From: Microthyrium microscopicum
Lineage: Eukaryota > Ascomycota > Dothideomycetes > Microthyriales > Microthyriaceae
DNA: 64,000 bases
Direction of reading: 5' to 3'
Assembly (NCBI GenBank): GCA_010405405.1
Contig: MU004236.1
Span: 1,060,070 to 1,124,069, forward strand
The notes beneath the pieces are model-generated. The model searched no databases. It saw nothing but the letters and a program-made list of their open reading frames with translations, and was not told where the DNA came from. Made by a program: the position numbers and the translations under genes. Positions 58,317 through 64,000 of the stretch are shown in pieces (within the stretch, counting starts at the first letter, position 1; every line of letters starts with the position of its first letter).

Positions 58317-60381
58317 CTAGCTATGCGAATACCCGTCAGCATAGCTACTGGTACCATTGAAGATGAAGCCTTGCTGGAACGTGGTAGGTTCGGAAGCCGC
58401 GATGTCAAAGCGGAACTGTGAGCAATTGTGTACATGCATTTCTCCCGCAGCACCGCATTCGTCGCATACCTCCTGCTCCTGAGTGCTGGAAGTGTTTGGA
58501 AGGGATGATTGACTGTCACAGGGAACCTGCAAAGCTCTTGCAGGATACAAAGACGTATCATGTTGCTGTTTGAGGTGAAGTGTCCCTATGCACGGAATTG
58601 GCCACTCGTGCTTTCCGCTCTCGATGGTAATATCTTTACTAATTGGTCCTTCGTCGAGGGTCACACAGTAGTTGACACCATTGGCTGTATCCTCTTCGAT
58701 CGATACAAGCGTTCTCAAGATTTTGAGATTTGACTCGGTCATTTGATCTTTTGCAGAGCGAGATGAGTTTTCCTCTATTCTTCTAATGACACTGTCGATT
58801 CGTGCCAAATCCTGAGGTCGTTGGTGCTCAATTACGTTTCCACGTCCGAGACGGTGCCCACTCATATGTGCCAGCAAGAGAGCCACTGAGGTCGCTACAG
58901 CCTTGTCGTCGAGCGCACGTTAGGTGAGTAATCCATGATAATCTCGAACTACAAGGAATTGATCTAGAGATTCGCGACTTGCAAACACAACCGCAAGGTG
59001 ACTATACGTATGATCCGTCGGGTTGTATATGGCTCGGTCCAATGAAAGATCGTGACTGTAGATCAGGTATGGCTGGTGAAGCACGACAAGAAGCAATTAG
59101 TGATGGAATTGCCACATGAGCGAGCCAGTCTTCTCCATCGCCTCCGAGTCTTTGATGCCATCAGGAAGAGTTGTTGATACCCACCAGCTTGTAGGATAAA
59201 ACCGGTAAACTACTCTCAGCTCGTAGTCAATATCTTTCATCTCCTCATAGTCCTTAAAGTCGTCCTCCACGCTGGAATACAACCTCGGGCGACGACGAAC
59301 CCGTTGTACATTTCGTTTGAGAATGCGATCCAAGATGATAGAGTGGCTCCGCTCCAACTTTTTACCGGGAGTATTGCCATTGATGATTGGCCGACGGTTC
59401 GGTTGCAAAATCATTGCCAACAGTGGCAGGCCGAAGGCACATCATAAGCGACAACTATCGATCTCCGTACACCAGACGGAACCAGATGGACTCTCCACGA
59501 GAGCCCGCTTTCTCACCTGGTCTGGGATCTCCTAGTAGCTGCGCAACTGCTATGCCTCGGCGGACAAGAAGCCTTGCCGTACGCAGGTTTCCTATGGACA
59601 AATAATAGCAAAATTCAAGCATGAGTGTTTCTAGTCCATCAAGTGAATCGACTAGTGAGTCCTGCGAAGTCACTGATCGTGAAGCCACATCAACATAGCG
59701 CTGTGCAATGTCCCAGGTCGACTCATTGTGTGCGATTTCAGAAACACCGTTCAGTTGGTGCATACAGAGAGCGAGTTGAATAAGCTTGCGAGCAGTATGG
59801 ATCAGATGCGTGGCTGACAATGGTTGTACAGGAATGGCTTGCGATCCCAGGCCATGATCCCTTATTGCATGAACTGGAAGATTGGTGAACTTTCCTTGAG
59901 TGAGTATCAACCTGATTGTGGCCTGCTGAGGAAGAAGCGACTGTAACAGGTCGTGAGTGGAATACCTGGATGAGGGGAAGACAGAGACTTGATTGATCCA
60001 CTCAGAGGTGATTAGATGCTGCTGGCTTATACTGGTAGCTGCTACTCCGTTCAAAATAGCTCTGTTGCTGTTTTGGGTGTTGCCAGTGCCGTCGTGAAAG
60101 CTGGCCGAGCTAGATTGAGCTACAGTTACGCCTCTCTGCTGGCATAGTTGCCCAATTATGTCTTCAACCCGAACTACGCGGTCCTGGGTTTCTGGAGGCC
60201 TACCATCATTTGGGTCCGGAAAGTCCTGACTCACACAAGGCAGTCCTCGGCGCTGACAATACACACAAGTAGAACTTGATGCTGGCCTGCACTCGCATCG
60301 GGCCTTGCGGTGTTTACACTCCCAGCAGCTGAAAGTTCCTTTGCGGACTTCACGCTGTTTTTTATAGAGAGTGGACGACAT
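58317..60381 (-). pseudogene. Zn2Cys6 transcription factor pseudogene
   Basis: The frame from 60381 starts well: a Zn2Cys6 cluster with Cys at 19, 22, 29, 39, 42 and 49 (CWECKHRKARC core), then a fungal_trans-like region to RLVYGDR. Homologous sequence continues far past the first stop, but with breaks. In-frame stops stand at 59457-59455 (TAG after YGDR), 59099-59097 (TAA after WQFHH) and 58922-58920 (TAA). A frame change lies between about 59455 and 59380, before KKLERSHSIILDRILKRN. After it, the frame runs unchanged through two stops to the C-terminal HMSGHRLGRGN region and the end at 58317. Each stop fits a CAA/CAG codon hit by C-to-T at CpA. An intron spanning the third stop (donor at 58970) is possible but would remove a conserved segment. 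I call it a pseudogene of a nuclear regulator. Confidence 0.65.
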
Positions 60382-60954
60382 TGAGGAGGTTCCATGACTG
60401 CTGATTTAGATCCAACGTCCAGGAATGAACCGGTCAGGAGTTGAAGGTTGGCCTAGCTCGTGAAGGCCTTCTTGGCCTTCAAGTGACCATATAATGCAAA
60501 GGGTCATGTTAAAATGCACTCGATGACGCTCGAAGATCTGAAGCTTTGATGCCAAGCATCACCACTCTTGCTCCCTCTTATGTCTTTCACGCCGTTTGTT
60601 ACCACTCTCCTCCTTTTCCTACTTAGCCCTTTACATCTGAGGATTCTCTCTTGAGCAGTCATTCTGGCGCCCCCAAATCGGCCTGCGCCTTTTTCAAAGA
60701 AGCTTTTGGCCCCTTTATTCCGTACCTTACTCACCAGCTTCCGCCGGCGAGGCCGCCACCACACTCAGAACTTCCGATTCCAAACTCTCCCTGCCTGGAA
60801 GCATCAAGTCCAAAGTCGGATATACCGCTATCTTGTTGCCCATCAAGCGCGTAAAGCTCAACGTCTACTCGTCCGTCCGTCCCTTCGGAAGCTCTTCCCC
60901 GCGAGCACGCGACACCATGCCCCGCGCAGTAAATCACACAAAGCGAACATTACA

Positions 60955-63408
60955 ATGAGCACGCCGAGTGAGACTTTTAATAGTGTGGCCGGGCGAATAG
61001 GCGCCTGGCGCACTGACAGCAATGCCGGTGGTCCATCCCGCGAAAGTGGTGCTCGTCGGGCTAAATTACGCGGAATGTTGAGCGGACTGAAGGACGTATA
61101 TGACCAGAAAACTGCTGGACTAGGAAGTTCGTTTCGTGGAGTCGATGATTTTGAAGGCGGGATGGCGGAGGCATATCCGGACGCCAACATTACACGCAGT
61201 GGGCACGAAGAGATGGTGCTGTTCCCAAGCTATTCACGGCGGCATGTAGCTACAGCACCAGCCAACGAGACCGACTCTGGCGCCGAAGACGAGACTGATG
61301 GTGCTGGAGAAGCCCCTGTTCATCAGCATTGGGATCAGTATGAGGATCGAGACGCCGTCGTTGACGTCGATGTGCGAGGATGGATTTATACACCTCACAA
61401 GGGACCTATGAATCGGAAGCAAAGACTGGCTTTGGGAATTGCGAGACAACTAGCAGGACTGCCAGCACCTGCTTCTCCATCCAAGAGCCCGTCTAATAGC
61501 AGAGACTCCAGTCCACATCCGATTAGGCAGAGGATGGAGGAACATAATGCCCGAAAAGAACAGAGATTGATTGATGAAGAGACTGAGAATATGGTTCATC
61601 ATGCAAAAGAGGAGGCTCATAAAGCTGAGCGTGGTGAATATAGCGAAGGCCGCTCATCCCTTCCTAAACCTCCACAAATCGATCGTCTTCAGTCTGGCAG
61701 TAGCATAAACTCTTTGACCATGGCTCAGAAACGTGCTTCGTGGAACATACCATCAGAGATGTCACAGGACGAAGTTTCAGTGGCCAACTCAAATCTCATG
61801 AGCCGTTTGAGTCCTTTTTATGCCAATCCGCAGGGTAATACTCCTGTGAGCGCATTCTTTTATAACGAGACCGACTCGAGGCAACGGACAATCTATACCA
61901 ATGCCTATGGACAGTTTGCACTTCGAGCTTCTTTGGACTTTGTTCCAACTCATGTTCGAGTACTAGCCGGAGAGGATCTTTCAGCAAATCAAGATGTCAA
62001 GATTATGGAAGCCAGTGGAATCAGCGTCATCAGTGACATTGATGACACTCTTAAGCATACCAACATGATTGGTGGTGCCAGAGAAGCCTTTCGAAATGCA
62101 TTTCTTCGTAATCTAGAGGATCTGGTTGTCGATGGCGTTCATGAATGGTTTACCCGCTTGCATGATTTGGGCGTACACTTCCACTATGTCTCGAATTCAC
62201 CATGGCAGCTGTTTCCAGCACTGTCCCGCTTCTTCGCTTCCGTGAATCTTCCACCAGGCTCATTCCATTTGAAGCAATACAGTGGAATGTTGCAAGGCAT
62301 CTTCGAACCGGTGGCCGAGAGAAAAAAGAGTACTCTTGATCGAATCGCTCGAGACTTCCCTGAAAGAAAGTTTCTTCTCATTGGGGACAGCGGAGAGGCC
62401 GATCTGGAAGTCTACTTGGACTTCGTCCGTGAGAATCCAGGTCGTGTACTTGGTATCTTCATTCGGGATGTCACCACTCCAGCATCATCAAAAGGCTACT
62501 TTGATTCTAATCTCAGGTCCAGCGTTTCTGGGGCAAACACACCAGCCAGTACAGCCAGCAGAAACCAATCCTCAGTCACTAACAGCGACGAGCACGACCC
62601 GGAACTGAAAGCCGCTATCGACGCTTCCTTACGAGAATTCGAAGCTGAGGAGGCCCGCAGAACAGGCACATCTAATACATCTCGCTCTCGACCACTTACA
62701 TCTCGCCGGAAATCCGACGATCTCATCTCCTTCAGCGACTCGGACACCGAAACCAAAACAGCACCCATACCACCGCCCTCTCGCCGCAAACCCATTGCCG
62801 ACCGCCAATCCAGCACATCAAGCGCTTCAGCAAAACTCCCACCGCCCAAACCGCACAAAAAGCCTACCCTACGCAGCTCCTCTGTCCAGTCCGCCGAAAG
62901 TGACACCGCCAAATCCGGACCACCAATTCCTCCCAAACGCGCCTCCACCATACCAACTCCCACTCCAGACCTTTCAAACAGCCTCAACAACACACCGAAG
63001 CCCACACCACCTACCCTCCCAACCCGCAATACAACCACATACACCGACGCCGCACGCTCAACCCTCGCCTCAGCATACAATGCCCTCCCCGCAGCTCCTT
63101 GGTCCGCCGCACCACCACCAGCACCACCACGTCGACCAAATGGCTCACAGCCAACGCCAAACACAGCTGCTGCTGCGGCAGGCATGACGCGAGCAGAGAC
63201 AAACCGTCTAGAATTATGGAAACGGCGCTGGGCAAACGCAGAGCATACGCTACGAAAGGAGGGGATATTACTCCGTACATGGAAAGTAGGCAGTGATGCA
63301 CTGCCAGACAGCGAACGGATCGTTAAGCGCGAGCTGGAAGCACAGGAGCGGAAGCGGGACAAGGAAGGTGGACGATTTGGGAGGGCAGGCAAACTTATAG
63401 ACAATTAA
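60955..63408 (+). CDS. APP1: Phosphatidate phosphatase App1 (DUF2183)
   Basis: Mg2+-dependent phosphatidate phosphatase of cortical actin patches, turning phosphatidate to diacylglycerol during endocytosis. The open frame is intronless and gives 817 residues from the ATG at 60955 (MSTPSETFNSVAGRIGAWR). An in-frame ATG at 60706 would add 83 basic residues. The catalytic HAD motif DIDDT lies at residues 361-365 in SVISDIDDTLKHTNM. Further motifs are HYVSNSPWQLFPAL and FLLIGDSGEADLEVY. An N-terminal C2-like region with DVDVRGWIYTPHKGPMNRKQ precedes it. The last 250 residues are Pro/Ser-rich with many PxxP stretches that can bind SH3 domains, as in yeast App1. It stands head to head with the degenerate Zn2Cys6 gene. 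Confidence 0.85.
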   Translation: MSTPSETFNSVAGRIGAWRTDSNAGGPSRESGARRAKLRGMLSGLKDVYDQKTAGLGSSFRGVDDFEGGMAEAYPDANITRSGHEEMVLFPSYSRRHVATAPANETDSGAEDETDGAGEAPVHQHWDQYEDRDAVVDVDVRGWIYTPHKGPMNRKQRLALGIARQLAGLPAPASPSKSPSNSRDSSPHPIRQRMEEHNARKEQRLIDEETENMVHHAKEEAHKAERGEYSEGRSSLPKPPQIDRLQSGSSINSLTMAQKRASWNIPSEMSQDEVSVANSNLMSRLSPFYANPQGNTPVSAFFYNETDSRQRTIYTNAYGQFALRASLDFVPTHVRVLAGEDLSANQDVKIMEASGISVISDIDDTLKHTNMIGGAREAFRNAFLRNLEDLVVDGVHEWFTRLHDLGVHFHYVSNSPWQLFPALSRFFASVNLPPGSFHLKQYSGMLQGIFEPVAERKKSTLDRIARDFPERKFLLIGDSGEADLEVYLDFVRENPGRVLGIFIRDVTTPASSKGYFDSNLRSSVSGANTPASTASRNQSSVTNSDEHDPELKAAIDASLREFEAEEARRTGTSNTSRSRPLTSRRKSDDLISFSDSDTETKTAPIPPPSRRKPIADRQSSTSSASAKLPPPKPHKKPTLRSSSVQSAESDTAKSGPPIPPKRASTIPTPTPDLSNSLNNTPKPTPPTLPTRNTTTYTDAARSTLASAYNALPAAPWSAAPPPAPPRRPNGSQPTPNTAAAAAGMTRAETNRLELWKRRWANAEHTLRKEGILLRTWKVGSDALPDSERIVKRELEAQERKRDKEGGRFGRAGKLIDN

Positions 63409-63920
63409 GCACTCATGAGACATGGAGCAAGATCAGAAATAGTCGATACACGATACCCCTTTTTTGATAGCGGTAGTACCTTTTAGCATTGATATGCGAA
63501 TTTAACCTCCCTTGACCCTACCTCTCTGTATGCACGTAGAATGTTGAAGAGGAAGCGTAAAGAACATGTTTTACATTTTTGGATTAATTCAGTACCCAGC
63601 ACCCTTTGATACTAGCGGAACAAACCACTAAACCTTACAGCACACAACCCAACCTTACAAGACAAAAGGCACTGAAAGGCACTGTCCGCCCCATCTAACA
63701 TAGTATCACCGTCTTTTGCTCAACCAACAAACAGACGAATCAGATGCTTATTTCTCACTGGCTGTTCTTTCGTGATTACATGCCGCTAGAATATCTCAAT
63801 ACAAGCGAAACAAAAGACAATCCCAGCCACCCACCACAATCAGGCCGGAGGAGAGGAGCCCATCGCAGGTGGAGAGACTATCGTGGGCGGAGAACCCACC
63901 GGAGGAGGTGACACAGTCTC
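63409..63920. other. Intergenic, convergent 3' flanks
   Basis: About 0.5 kb after the App1 stop. It holds A-rich and C-rich tracts and no frame that I can support. Confidence 0.35.
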
Positions 63921-64000
63921 CTAGGACTGCATCATCTCGTCTTCAGGATTCACCGATTGTGCCGCCGTAGTGGCAAAGTACCGCACGTCAACGTCGCCAT
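63921..64000 (-). CDS. 3' end of an unidentified gene (partial)
   Basis: A minus-strand frame open from the window edge to a TAG at 63923-63921. The last residues, DVDVRYFATTAAQSVNPEDE followed by MMQS, look like a real acidic C-terminus and not a chance frame. Too little is present to name the product. Confidence 0.3.
   Translation of the reverse strand, partial: GDVDVRYFATTAAQSVNPEDEMMQS

Noticed and set aside
58919-58970. Intron that would remove the third stop of the Zn2Cys6 pseudogene
   Set aside because: GTAGTT to GACAAG with a CTAAC branch is possible, but its removal would delete a segment that family alignment by eye expects, and two other breaks remain.
62496-63404. 302-codon minus-strand frame opposite APP1
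   Set aside because: It lies opposite the Pro/Ser-rich tail of APP1, has no domain and is explained by codon bias of the sense strand.
1-64000. CRISPR arrays, bacterial operons, ribosomal RNA or tRNA genes
   Set aside because: No regularly spaced direct repeats, no Shine-Dalgarno-type gene packing and no rRNA/tRNA sequence were recognised; intron-rich genes show a fungal nuclear origin.

Overview
The window is nuclear DNA of a filamentous ascomycete (Pezizomycotina). The evidence is the many 45-90 nt GT-AG introns with CTRAY branch sites, a class VI chitin synthase, two Zn2Cys6 regulators, secreted FAD oxidases, the INO80 subunit Ies4, and a transposon decayed by CpA-to-TpA changes typical of repeat-induced point mutation (RIP). 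The gene mix would fit Leotiomycetes, but I cannot fix the order. Exon joins were made by hand from splice signals, reading frame and protein-family fit.

Layout. 0.8-10.6 kb, all on the minus strand: class VI chitin synthase, a SulP anion transporter with a STAS domain, and a SYLF (Ysc84-type) protein. 12-24 kb is accessory-like: a secreted berberine-bridge-type FAD oxidase, a secreted DUF7029/DUF7223-like glycoprotein, a DHA1 MFS transporter, a PLP-dependent class V aminotransferase-like enzyme, and a single-pass membrane protein. A gene-poor 3 kb stretch follows. 27-39 kb: a DUF155 (Rmd1-type) membrane protein, a second secreted FAD oxidase, a secreted pepsin-type protease, a short conserved protein, a Zn2Cys6 regulator and a divergently transcribed alpha/beta hydrolase.

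39.3-45.4 kb is one DNA-transposon block. An approximately 3.0 kb element with 85-bp terminal inverted repeats and 9-bp target-site duplications (Mutator-like features) has a second copy of itself inserted inside it, again with a 9-bp duplication. Both copies are heavily RIP-mutated and carry no open reading frame.

45.5-64 kb is mostly housekeeping: the mitochondrial F1-ATPase inhibitor (a small four-exon gene), nucleoporin Nsp1, a Laa2-like protein, Ies4, the GID/CTLH subunit Vid30/Gid1 and phosphatidate phosphatase App1. Among these lie a hypothetical gene, a Zn2Cys6 regulator that looks like a pseudogene (three in-frame stops and one frame change), and the 3' end of another gene at the right edge.

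The core genes serve the cell wall, membranes, actin, the nuclear pore, chromatin and protein turnover and need not work together. The secreted oxidases, protease, hydrolase, transporter and regulator look like an environment-facing gene set, but no backbone synthase of a secondary-metabolite cluster is present.
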